From NCBI RefSeq assembly GCF_905397285.1, contig NZ_CAJPUX010000001.1:1364001-1428000 (forward strand): a stretch of DNA of 64,000 nt. The letters are read 5' to 3'. Positions 31,766 through 38,747 of this stretch are shown in pieces. Source of the DNA: Cupriavidus plantarum. Lineage in GTDB: Bacteria > Pseudomonadota > Gammaproteobacteria > Burkholderiales > Burkholderiaceae. How positions within the stretch are numbered: position 1 is the stretch's first letter; every line of letters starts with the position of its first letter. A program made the position numbers and the translations under genes. Below the pieces are notes generated by a model. It did not search any database. It was not told the DNA's origin and saw only the letters and a program-made list of their open reading frames with translations.

Positions 31766-32437
31766 ATGAAGATACTGCTGCGAGCGGTGCTGTTTCTCGA
31801 TGCCTTGCTTCAACTGCTGCTGGGCATCCTGCTGCTCGCGTCGCCGTTTGCGACGCTATACGCCGCGCTGCAATTGCCGCAGCCGCAACCCGCGCTGTAC
31901 GGGCAACTGCTCGGTGTGGCGATGGTCGGGTTTGCCTGGCTGCTGGTGCAGGCGACGATCAACGGGCAACTGACTGTCGCGATCGCGCGCACGGTCGGGC
32001 AGGTGAATCTGGTCGGCGCGGTGCTGATCGTCGCGTGGACGCTGTTCCTCGACATGCCCGTGCAGGGTGCCGGCAAGATCTGGCTGCTGACGCTGGCCGC
32101 GGTGCTCGCGTTCTTCGCGGCCGTGCAGATTCCGGCGGCCAAGCGCGTGCGGCGTCGCGAGCGTGAAGCGCAGCTGGCACGCGATGCCGAGCGTCAGGCC
32201 GCGGCGGCGGCCGGGCGTCACCCAGGCGGTCCCGTGGGTCCGGGCGCGCCGATCAACGAAACGACCTATGACGATGCGGTCCGGCCGGCCGGCGCATCGC
32301 GCGACTATCCTGAATACCGGCGCGAGCCGGTCATCACGCCGCCGCCGGGGTATGGCCCCGGTACCGAAGTGATGCCCGATCCCGCGACGGAAGAACTGCC
32401 ATCCCCCCATCATGCACGACAAAATCCTCATTCTTGA
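31766..32437 (+). CDS. Four-helix inner-membrane protein of unknown function
   Basis: The 223-residue protein has four hydrophobic segments within residues 1-125. A basic, then Pro/Gly-rich cytoplasmic tail follows ([31 protein letters not shown]). No family is recognised. It overlaps the guaA start by 26 bases, so it is co-transcribed and possibly coupled to guaA. CAGGAG lies a few bases before the ATG. Its retention between guaB and guaA hints at a link with nucleotide metabolism, but nothing in the sequence proves this. Confidence 0.65.
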   Translation: MKILLRAVLFLDALLQLLLGILLLASPFATLYAALQLPQPQPALYGQLLGVAMVGFAWLLVQATINGQLTVAIARTVGQVNLVGAVLIVAWTLFLDMPVQGAGKIWLLTLAAVLAFFAAVQIPAAKRVRRREREAQLARDAERQAAAAAGRHPGGPVGPGAPINETTYDDAVRPAGASRDYPEYRREPVITPPPGYGPGTEVMPDPATEELPSPHHARQNPHS

Positions 32438-34031
32438 TTTCGGCTCGCAAGTCACGCAGCTGATTGCCCGCCGTGTCCGCGAGGCGCACGTCTATTGTGA
32501 AATCCATCCGAACGATGTGTCCGACGCGTTCGTGCGGCAGTTCGCGCCGAAGGCCATCATCCTGTCGGGCAGCCACGCCAGCACGTACGAGGACCATCAG
32601 CTGCGCGCGCCGCAGGCCGTGTGGGATCTCGGCGTACCGGTGCTCGGCATCTGCTACGGCATGCAGACGATGGCCGTGCAGCTGGGCGGCAAGGTGGAGT
32701 GGAGCGACCATCGCGAGTTCGGCTATGCCGAGGTGCGCGCGCATGGCCATACCCCGCTGTTCAAGGACATCCAGGACTTCGTGACGCCGGAAGGCCATGG
32801 CATGCTGAAGGTCTGGATGAGCCATGGCGACAAGGTCGCCGAGCTGCCGCCGGGCTTCAAGCTGATGGCGTCGACGCCGAGCTGCCCGATCGCGGGCATG
32901 GCCGACGTGGACCGCGGCTACTACGCGGTGCAGTTCCACCCCGAGGTGACGCACACGGTGCGCGGCCGCGAGATGATCGAGCGCTTCGTGCTCGGGATCG
33001 CCGGCGCGAAGCCGGATTGGGTGATGCGCGACCACATCGAGGAAGCCGTCGCGAAGATTCGGGAACAGGTGGGCGATGAAGAGGTGATCCTCGGCCTGTC
33101 CGGCGGTGTGGATTCGTCGGTGGCGGCCGCGCTGATCCATCGCGCGATCGGCGATCAACTGACCTGCGTGTTCGTCGATCATGGCCTGCTGCGCCTGGAC
33201 GAAGGCAAGATGGTCATGGACATGTTCGCGGGCCGTCTGCATGCGAAGGTCGTGCATATCGACGCTTCCGACCAGTTCCTCGGCCACCTCGCTGGTGTGA
33301 CCGATCCCGAGCAGAAGCGCAAGATCATCGGCCGCGAGTTCGTCGAGGTGTTCCAGGCGGAAGCGAAGAAGCTGAGCAACGCCAAGTGGCTGGCGCAGGG
33401 CACGATCTACCCGGATGTGGTGGAGTCGGGCGGCACCAAGACCAAGAAGCAGACCACGATCAAGAGCCACCACAACGTGGGCGGTCTGCCGGAAACGCTG
33501 GGCCTGAAGCTGCTGGAGCCGCTACGCGACCTGTTCAAGGACGAAGTGCGCGAACTGGGCGTCGAACTCGGCCTGCCGCCGGAGATGGTGTACCGCCACC
33601 CGTTCCCGGGCCCGGGCCTCGGCGTGCGGATTCTCGGCGAAGTGAAGCGCGACTACGCGGAGCTGCTGCGCCGCGCGGATGCGATCTTCATCGAGGAACT
33701 GCGCAAGACCATCGCCACCGAACAGGACGCGGCGGCGGGCCTCTGCGAACCGCATCAGGTGGGCAAGAGCTGGTACGACCTGACGAGCCAGGCTTTCGCG
33801 GTCTTCCTGCCGGTGAAGTCCGTGGGCGTGATGGGCGATGGCCGCACGTACGACTACGTCGTGGCGCTGCGCGCGGTCCAGACGACCGACTTCATGACGG
33901 CCCACTGGGCCCACCTGCCATACGCGCTGCTTGGCCGCTGCTCGAACCGCATCATCAACGAAGTCCGCGGGCTGAATCGGGTGGTGTACGACGTGTCTGG
34001 GAAACCGCCGGCGACGATCGAGTGGGAATAA
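32412..34031 (+). CDS. guaA: GMP synthase (glutamine-hydrolysing)
   Basis: Aminates XMP to GMP with glutamine and ATP. The 539-residue protein has the N-terminal class I amidotransferase domain ([14 protein letters not shown]; nucleophile Cys81 in [18 protein letters not shown]), the ATP-pyrophosphatase domain ([14 protein letters not shown] near residue 229) and the dimerisation domain ending KPPATIEWE. The 3' end of guaA is a documented integration hot spot for genomic islands in bacteria. Here the flanking sequence holds toxin-antitoxin genes but no integrase. Confidence 0.98.
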   Translation: MHDKILILDFGSQVTQLIARRVREAHVYCEIHPNDVSDAFVRQFAPKAIILSGSHASTYEDHQLRAPQAVWDLGVPVLGICYGMQTMAVQLGGKVEWSDHREFGYAEVRAHGHTPLFKDIQDFVTPEGHGMLKVWMSHGDKVAELPPGFKLMASTPSCPIAGMADVDRGYYAVQFHPEVTHTVRGREMIERFVLGIAGAKPDWVMRDHIEEAVAKIREQVGDEEVILGLSGGVDSSVAAALIHRAIGDQLTCVFVDHGLLRLDEGKMVMDMFAGRLHAKVVHIDASDQFLGHLAGVTDPEQKRKIIGREFVEVFQAEAKKLSNAKWLAQGTIYPDVVESGGTKTKKQTTIKSHHNVGGLPETLGLKLLEPLRDLFKDEVRELGVELGLPPEMVYRHPFPGPGLGVRILGEVKRDYAELLRRADAIFIEELRKTIATEQDAAAGLCEPHQVGKSWYDLTSQAFAVFLPVKSVGVMGDGRTYDYVVALRAVQTTDFMTAHWAHLPYALLGRCSNRIINEVRGLNRVVYDVSGKPPATIEWE

Positions 34032-34056
34032 TTCCCCGGCGTTCGCAGGACCTCTG

Positions 34057-34085
34057 AAAAGCTCACCTTCGGGTGAGCTTTTTGT
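34057..34085 (+). terminator. Intrinsic terminator after guaA
   Basis: AAAAGCTCACC-TTCG-GGTGAGCTTTTTG is a perfect stem with a stable UUCG-type tetraloop and a T-run, starting 25 bases after the guaA stop. Confidence 0.93.
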
Positions 34086-34153
34086 TTTCTGGTGAAGGTT
34101 GCGGCGGTGAATAAATCGGGGAACGGCGATTCCAAAGGGGTAATTCGCAGGCT

Positions 34154-34173
34154 TATAGTTGTCAGGTGACAAC
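34154..34173 (+). promoter_or_regulatory. Operator-promoter of the HicA-like/HTH pair
   Basis: GTTGTCA-GG-TGACAAC (34158-34173) is a perfect 7-2-7 inverted repeat. It overlaps the TATAGT -10 (34154-34159) and the expected transcription start of the HicA-like gene. This is the usual place for an antitoxin autorepression site. The -35 is weak (TTCCAA near 34130). Confidence 0.6.
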
Positions 34174-34202
34174 TGCATGGGATGCCATGCCGGAGATTGC
34201 AG

Positions 34203-34479
34203 ATGGGACGGGCCATTCATCCGAAGAAAGAAGTCGAGGACGCGCTCAGGCATGCGGAAGCATGCGGTTGGCGCGTCGAGCCGGGCGGTAGTCACGCATG
34301 GGGACGGATTTTATTGTCCCGATAACGCGCGGGATTGTCGGTGCGGCGAGTTCTGTATCACCAGCATCTGGAGCACGCCCAGAGACGCCGTCAATCACGC
34401 GCGCGCGATACGGCGTGTCGTCGACAACTGCGCCATCCAACAATTTTTGATTCAGGCCGCAAAGCTGCGGGAGGACTAG
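34203..34479 (+). pseudogene. HicA-like toxin gene with +1 frameshift
   Basis: Two overlapping reading frames together give one continuous small protein. Frame one runs from ATG 34203: MGRAIHPKKEVEDALRHAEA then CGWRVEPGGSHAWGRI, with a HicA-type conserved His in GGSHAWG. Frame two continues YCPDNARDCRCGEFCITSIW and STPRDAVNHARAIRRVVDNC to the stop at 34479. The switch lies in TTTT at 34309-34312: removing one T restores a protein of about 91 residues. It could be a disrupted toxin, a sequencing error in a homopolymer, or frameshift-controlled expression. GGAG (34192-34195) precedes the ATG. The HTH gene starts 4 bases after the stop. Assignment to HicA is by motif and context. Confidence 0.65.
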
Positions 34480-34482
34480 TCG

Positions 34483-35007
34483 ATGGAATACACCTTCACT
34501 CTGAAGTATCAACTGACCGAAGGTCCGCGTGATGCGGACTCGCTGGTCGGGCGGCTCGGCGAGGCGGGTTGCGACGATGCGCTGGTTGGCATTGGGCTGC
34601 CAGGGCGGCTCGCGCTTGCGTTCACGCGGGAGGCCGACAGCGCCGATGCGGCGGTGCGCAGTGCGTTGGCGGACGTGCGGCGGGCGGTGCCTGAGGCGCG
34701 GCTGATCGAGGTGGCGCCCGATCTCGTTGGGCTCACCGATGTCGCGGAGATGATCGGCGTGTCGCGGCAGAACATGCGCAAGCTGATGTTGTCGCATCCC
34801 GGAACGTTCCCGGCGCCTGTGCATGAAGGCAGCGCGTCCATCTGGCATCTGGCGGATGTCCTGGCGTGGTTGCACGCAAAAGGCAGCTATGCCTTGACCA
34901 TGGAGGCGCTCGATGTTGCGCGCGTGGCATTGCAGGTCAATCTGACCAAGGAGAGCCGACGGCTGCCGCGGAGGGCGGCCAAGGCGTTCGAGGCGCTGGT
35001 TGGATAA
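34483..35007 (+). CDS. HTH antitoxin-like protein
   Basis: Probable antitoxin and autorepressor of the upstream HicA-like gene. The 174-residue protein has an N-terminal alpha/beta domain (EYTFTLKYQLTEGPRDADSL to about residue 75) and then a helix-turn-helix (VGLTDVAEMIGVSRQNMRKL, around 84-105). The C-terminal segment contains SIWHLADVLAWL. GGAGG lies 8 bases before the ATG. The N-terminal domain recurs in the next two genes, which lack the HTH. Role inferred from arrangement and operator; the partner toxin gene is frameshifted. Confidence 0.65.
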   Translation: MEYTFTLKYQLTEGPRDADSLVGRLGEAGCDDALVGIGLPGRLALAFTREADSADAAVRSALADVRRAVPEARLIEVAPDLVGLTDVAEMIGVSRQNMRKLMLSHPGTFPAPVHEGSASIWHLADVLAWLHAKGSYALTMEALDVARVALQVNLTKESRRLPRRAAKAFEALVG

Positions 35008-35030
35008 GGACCGCCAGAGCGACCGGATGG

Positions 35031-35053
35031 AACCCGCCAGCACGGCGGGTTTT
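35031..35053 (+). terminator. Terminator after the HTH antitoxin-like gene
   Basis: AACCCGCC-AGCAC-GGCGGGTTTTC is an 8-bp stem with a short T-run, 23 bases after the stop codon. It would end the HicA-like/HTH operon. Confidence 0.75.
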
Positions 35054-35175
35054 CTATGGACGCGTGATTCGCGGACTGATGTCGATGTCGGACTTCGCCG
35101 AAAAATTCTCATATGGGCGCGGGCGTTGCATATTCGAGAGAACGGCTATTCAGCGCACTTTGCGGCGCTGATAGG

Positions 35176-35191
35176 GTTGTGGTTCGACAAC
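35176..35191 (+). promoter_or_regulatory. Second operator-like site with the same half-sites
   Basis: GTTGT-N6-ACAAC has the same arms and spacing as the perfect operator at 34158-34173. It lies 23 bases before the second paralogue. It could be a duplicated binding site of the HTH antitoxin-like protein. Confidence 0.45.
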
Positions 35192-35214
35192 TCTCCGAGT
35201 TCGGAATCAGCGTC

Positions 35215-35538
35215 ATGCAAAACAAGTTTCTCAAGAACGCCAAGCCCTCCAAGCTCTCCAAGCCCTCCAAGGCGCCGACTCACTACACCTTCACCCTGAG
35301 CTACCAGCTCTCCAAAGACGACCGCGACGTCGACACGCTCGTCGAGCGGCTCGGGATACCGTGCTTCGAGGATGCGCTGATCCGCATCACGCGTAGCGGG
35401 CGATTATCGTTGACCTACATCTGCCTCGCGAGCGAGGCGTCGTCATCGATGAGCAGGCGGTGCATCGATTTTCAGATGCTTGTGCCATCGGCAAAATTCC
35501 TGTCCTGGGCCCGCCGCGATGGCGCGTACATGCCGTGA
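35215..35538 (+). CDS. HTH-less paralogue of the antitoxin N-terminal domain (copy 2)
   Basis: A 107-residue protein with a Lys/Pro/Ser-rich leader (from a 9-bp repeat) followed by HYTFTLSYQLSKDDRDVDTL. It aligns with the N-terminal domain of the HTH protein at 34483, including the Y-x-L-x-YQL start, VERLG, DAL and GRL positions. It stops soon after AKFLSWARRDGAYMP and has no HTH. It is either a degenerate antitoxin fragment or a free sensor/interaction domain. No strong ribosome site precedes the ATG at 35215. Confidence 0.5.
   Translation: MQNKFLKNAKPSKLSKPSKAPTHYTFTLSYQLSKDDRDVDTLVERLGIPCFEDALIRITRSGRLSLTYICLASEASSSMSRRCIDFQMLVPSAKFLSWARRDGAYMP
35242..35268 (+). repeat. 9-bp in-frame tandem repeat
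   Basis: AAGCCCTCC, AAGCTCTCC and AAGCCCTCC in succession encode KPS-KLS-KPS in the leader of the copy 2 protein. Confidence 0.8.
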
Positions 35539-35654
35539 CCCGCCGAGTCAGCAATTGATCTCGCGCAGATCCCCCCGCGGTTTGAGCATATGGCGATCGC
35601 GCGCATTTCATTGCGTTGGTACGGTTCTCTCGTTTCAACCACGGAGCCATTGCA

Positions 35655-35966
35655 ATGCCGACATCGAAGCAGGTGGAATACATGTACATCCTGAATTACC
35701 AGCTGGCCCAAGGCGAGAAGGACTTCAATGCCATCGTCGAGCGCTTGAGCGCGGATGGGTACAAGGACGCGCTGGTGGGCATGGGCAGGATGGGTCGATT
35801 AACGCTGGAATTGACGTGCAGGTCGTGCGACGCAGAGCAGATGATGGTCGGTATCCAGTCGGTGATCGACCGCGCCGCGCCGACGGCGAAGTTCCTATCC
35901 TGGATGCGGCGCGACAAGCCGAGCGCCAGCTGGCGGTGGCCGCTATGGGCGGCGATGCGGCGTTGA
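35655..35966 (+). CDS. HTH-less paralogue of the antitoxin N-terminal domain (copy 3)
   Basis: A 103-residue protein; MPTSKQVEYMYILNYQLAQG and KDFNAIVERL, DALVG and GRLTLEL align with the same domain as in 34483 and 35215. Like copy 2 it ends after an AKFLSWMRRD motif and lacks an HTH. The two truncated copies are closer to each other at this end than to the full-length gene. ACGGAG (35641-35646) supports the ATG at 35655. Its stop codon falls inside an 11-bp tandem repeat. Confidence 0.55.
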   Translation: MPTSKQVEYMYILNYQLAQGEKDFNAIVERLSADGYKDALVGMGRMGRLTLELTCRSCDAEQMMVGIQSVIDRAAPTAKFLSWMRRDKPSASWRWPLWAAMRR

Positions 35967-35997
35967 TGCGGTGTTGATGCGGCGGTGATGCGGTGGG
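35954..35997 (+). repeat. 11-bp tandem repeat at the 3' end of copy 3
   Basis: Four units of 11 bp (GATGCGGCGTT, GATGCGGTGTT, GATGCGGCGGT, GATGCGGTGGG) run across the stop codon of the copy 3 gene. Unlike the other short repeats in this window the period is not a multiple of three. Confidence 0.8.
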
Positions 35998-36082
35998 GAG
36001 GTGACGAGCGATGCGGAGTGGAGCGAGTGGTGGCGTACAGGGAAAGGTCAGCCTTTTTGTCCACATTGGGGTCGTGGCGAAG

Positions 36083-36110
36083 TGTCAGAAACTCGCGTAT
36101 ATTTCTGACA
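36083..36110 (+). promoter_or_regulatory. abiE operator-promoter, possible leaderless start
   Basis: TGTCAGAA (36083-36090) and TTCTGACA (36103-36110) form an 8-bp perfect inverted repeat that ends on the A of the abiEi ATG. TATATT (36098-36103) between the arms is a good -10. It would place the transcript start on or next to the ATG, giving a leaderless mRNA; no ribosome site is present. AbiEi antitoxins are known to repress their own promoters by binding inverted repeats. Confidence 0.6.
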
Positions 36111-36703
36111 TGCAACGCCTCACAGAATCCATTCTCGAATACGCCAGACACCTTCCCGAAGGTACGCCTGTGGCGGCCAAGAGCCTGCTGCATTTGGGAA
36201 ACCGCGCCGCGCTTGACCAGGCGCTGTCGCGTCTGGCCGAGCGCGGTCAGTTGCTCAGGGCCGGCCGAGGCGTGTATCTGATGCCGGTGATGACGCGGTT
36301 TGGGCAAAGGGCGCCGTCGGTCGAGCAGGCGGTGGAGGCGCTAGCCACCCAGCGGGGCGAGGTCATCGTCTCGAATGGCGCCGCTGCCGCCAATCGTCTC
36401 GGTCTCACGACGCAAGTGCCCGTGCGGTCCGTCTTTCTGACATCCGGGCGGACCCGGACAATGAATCTCGGCAGACAGACCGTAGAGCTCCGTCATGCGC
36501 CTCGCTGGCAACTGGCCATGCCGCATCGGCTGGCGGGCCAGGCGGTGCGGGCTCTTGCATGGCTGGGACCTGAACATGCCGAGTCAGCGCTGCAATTGCT
36601 CAAGAAGACGCTGCCTGACACGGTCTTCGGTGAACTGGTCGCAGCAGCGCCCCAGTTTCCAACGTGGCTCGCGCGCAGCCTTGGCAAGGTCGCGCATGGC
36701 TGA
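36110..36703 (+). CDS. AbiEi-type antitoxin/autorepressor
   Basis: Antitoxin of a type IV toxin-antitoxin (AbiE) system. The 197-residue protein has an N-terminal winged-helix-like part (AAKSLLHLGNRAALDQALSR and LAERGQLLRAGRGVYLMP) and a C-terminal domain rich in conserved hydrophobics. The family (DUF6088-like) binds DNA and represses its own operon. It overlaps the toxin gene by 8 bases. The ATG at 36110 lies inside the upstream inverted repeat. Confidence 0.8.
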   Translation: MQRLTESILEYARHLPEGTPVAAKSLLHLGNRAALDQALSRLAERGQLLRAGRGVYLMPVMTRFGQRAPSVEQAVEALATQRGEVIVSNGAAAANRLGLTTQVPVRSVFLTSGRTRTMNLGRQTVELRHAPRWQLAMPHRLAGQAVRALAWLGPEHAESALQLLKKTLPDTVFGELVAAAPQFPTWLARSLGKVAHG

Positions 36704-37733
36704 CGCTTTTTTGCATCTGTCTCCCGACGATCGGAAGGATGTCCTCAGCATTGCCGCCGATCGCTCGGGGCGACCGGCACATCTTCTTGAGAAGGACGCA
36801 TGGGTGGTGTGGGCATTGAGAACCCTTTATGCGTCGCCTCTAGGCATACATCTCGTTTTTAAAGGCGGAACATCGCTGTCGAAAGCCTACGGCGTGATCA
36901 AACGATTTTCAGAGGATGTCGATTTGACGTACGACATTCGCGCGATTGCCCCGGAGCTCGCAGCCGATCGCAGTGATGGATTGCCGAAGACACGTAGCGA
37001 GGAAAGGCGCTGGACCAGCGAGGTGCGTAGCCGTCTCCCACTATGGGTCAGCGAGACGGTGCAGCCCGTCATTGCACACGCGCTTGCGCGAGAGTCTCTG
37101 TCGGCTACGATCCGTGTCGACGGAGAAAAGCTGCATATCGACTATGACGCCACTACGTCCGGCACTGGGTACGTTGCACCAAGCGTCATGCTTGAGTTTG
37201 GCGCGCGAGCGACCGGCGAGCCTGCAAGCCGGCGCGCCGTGGCGTGCGACGCGGCAGCGTGGGTGGATGAAGTCGTTTTCCCCACAGCAGAGCCTCGGGT
37301 CATGCATGCCGAACGGACCTTTTGGGAAAAGGCGACTGCCATCCACGTGTTCTGCTGTCAGGGGCGATTGCGCGGTGAACGCTTTGCGCGTCACTGGCAC
37401 GATCTCGTGCGGCTCAGTGAGGCGGGCATTGCCGACATGGCAATCGCTGATCGTGCCTTGGCGAGCGCGGTAGCAGGCCATAAAGCGATGTTCTTCGCGG
37501 AAAGGGATAAGGGTGGCAACCCGATCGACTACACGAGCGCCGTCAACGGCGGCCTCCAGCTCGTGCCTGCTGGCGATGGCCGAAGCGCGTTGGCGGACGA
37601 CTATCGCCGCATGGTTGATGACGGGCTTCTTCTCGATGAAGCTGAATCGTTCGACGTTCTGATGGCGCGATGCACGGACCTGTCCTCGCGAGCCAACCGT
37701 TTGGCCGAGGCGCTTTTGCAGTCCTCTGTGTAG
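36696..37733 (+). CDS. AbiEii-type nucleotidyltransferase toxin
   Basis: Toxin of the AbiE system; family members are nucleotidyltransferases, some of which modify tRNA ends, and cause growth arrest or phage abortive infection. The 345-residue protein has the fold's motifs KGGTSLSKAYG (residues 56-66) and SEDVDLTYD (72-80) with the two Asp metal ligands. A conserved FWEKATAIHVF lies further on. Translation is coupled to abiEi by overlap. Base composition is slightly lower in GC than the flanking core genes, which fits acquisition by transfer. Confidence 0.85.
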   Translation: MADAFLHLSPDDRKDVLSIAADRSGRPAHLLEKDAWVVWALRTLYASPLGIHLVFKGGTSLSKAYGVIKRFSEDVDLTYDIRAIAPELAADRSDGLPKTRSEERRWTSEVRSRLPLWVSETVQPVIAHALARESLSATIRVDGEKLHIDYDATTSGTGYVAPSVMLEFGARATGEPASRRAVACDAAAWVDEVVFPTAEPRVMHAERTFWEKATAIHVFCCQGRLRGERFARHWHDLVRLSEAGIADMAIADRALASAVAGHKAMFFAERDKGGNPIDYTSAVNGGLQLVPAGDGRSALADDYRRMVDDGLLLDEAESFDVLMARCTDLSSRANRLAEALLQSSV

Positions 37734-37808
37734 TGCATACGAAGGGCGTCTCCCGTGAACATGCCAGTGCGATATGCTCCTGTCATTCATTCCGGCGGGG
37801 AATAAGGC

Positions 37809-38747
37809 ATGGACAAGCTGCAGGCGATGCGGACTTTTGTGCGGGTGGTGGAAGCGGGTAGTTTTTCGGCCGTGGCGCATGAGGCGGATGTCACGCAGGG
37901 AGCGATCAGCAAGCAGGTGGCGGCGCTCGAGGCGGATTTGGGGGCGAAGTTGCTGACGCGCACGACGCGGTCGCTGGCGTTGACCGAGGAGGGGGCGCGG
38001 TACTTCGAGCAGGCGCGGCGGCTGGTGGCGGAGATTGCGGAGGCGGAAGGGGCGGTGCGGACAGGGGCGCAGCAGTTGTCGGGGTGGCTGCGTGTGGCGG
38101 CGTCGGTCGGGTTTGGGCGTCGCAAGCTGATGCCAATCGTGCAGGATTTTCTCGCCGAGCATCGCAACGTGAAGATCGATCTGCGGTTGCATGACGGGTT
38201 TGTCGATCTGGTCGAGCTGGGGATCGATGTCGCGGTGCGGATCGGCGAGTTATCGGATAGCAGTCTCGTGGCGCGGCGGATCGGGACGACGCATCGGATG
38301 CTCGTGGCGCATCGCGACTATCTGAGGAAGCTTCCCGCAGGACTGCAGGCACCCAGGACGCCGGAAGATCTGGCGCAGCATAATTGCCTCGTCTACACCG
38401 AAACGATCTCGCGCAACGTCTGGCAGTTCACGGCCGGGAAGGGTGCGGAGGTGCCGGCGGGTACGACGAGCGCGGTGCGGATTCAGGGGAATCTGCAGAC
38501 CAACAGCAGCGAGGTCATGCGGGCGTCGCTGCTGGCCGGCATGGGGATCGGCTACTCGCCGACATGGTTGTTCGATGAAGACCTCGCCAGCGGCGCATTG
38601 CAACGATTGCTGCCCGAATGGGAGGCGGTGCCGATGCCGATCCATCTGGTGAGCCCCCAGCAGCGCCGGCATTCGGCGAAGGTGAGGGCGTTCGCGGATG
38701 TCGTCAGCCGGCGGTTTCAAGCTGGCGCCAGCATCTCCCCCGGGTAG
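37809..38747 (+). CDS. LysR-family transcriptional regulator
   Basis: LTTR of 312 residues with an N-terminal winged HTH (MDKLQAMRTFVRVVEAGSFS; GAISKQVAALEADLGAKLLT) and a periplasmic-binding-like effector domain. It resembles the large group that controls a neighbouring oxidoreductase, but no divergent partner lies next to it: AbiEii is upstream on the same strand. Its 3' end overlaps the convergent D-aminoacylase gene by 31 bases. Effector and targets unknown. Confidence 0.88.
   Translation: MDKLQAMRTFVRVVEAGSFSAVAHEADVTQGAISKQVAALEADLGAKLLTRTTRSLALTEEGARYFEQARRLVAEIAEAEGAVRTGAQQLSGWLRVAASVGFGRRKLMPIVQDFLAEHRNVKIDLRLHDGFVDLVELGIDVAVRIGELSDSSLVARRIGTTHRMLVAHRDYLRKLPAGLQAPRTPEDLAQHNCLVYTETISRNVWQFTAGKGAEVPAGTTSAVRIQGNLQTNSSEVMRASLLAGMGIGYSPTWLFDEDLASGALQRLLPEWEAVPMPIHLVSPQQRRHSAKVRAFADVVSRRFQAGASISPG

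Noticed and set aside
36013-36029. Two GAGTGG hexamers resembling the last bases of guaA, considered as an att site
   Set aside because: Only six bases match and they are common in this sequence; island cores at guaA are longer.
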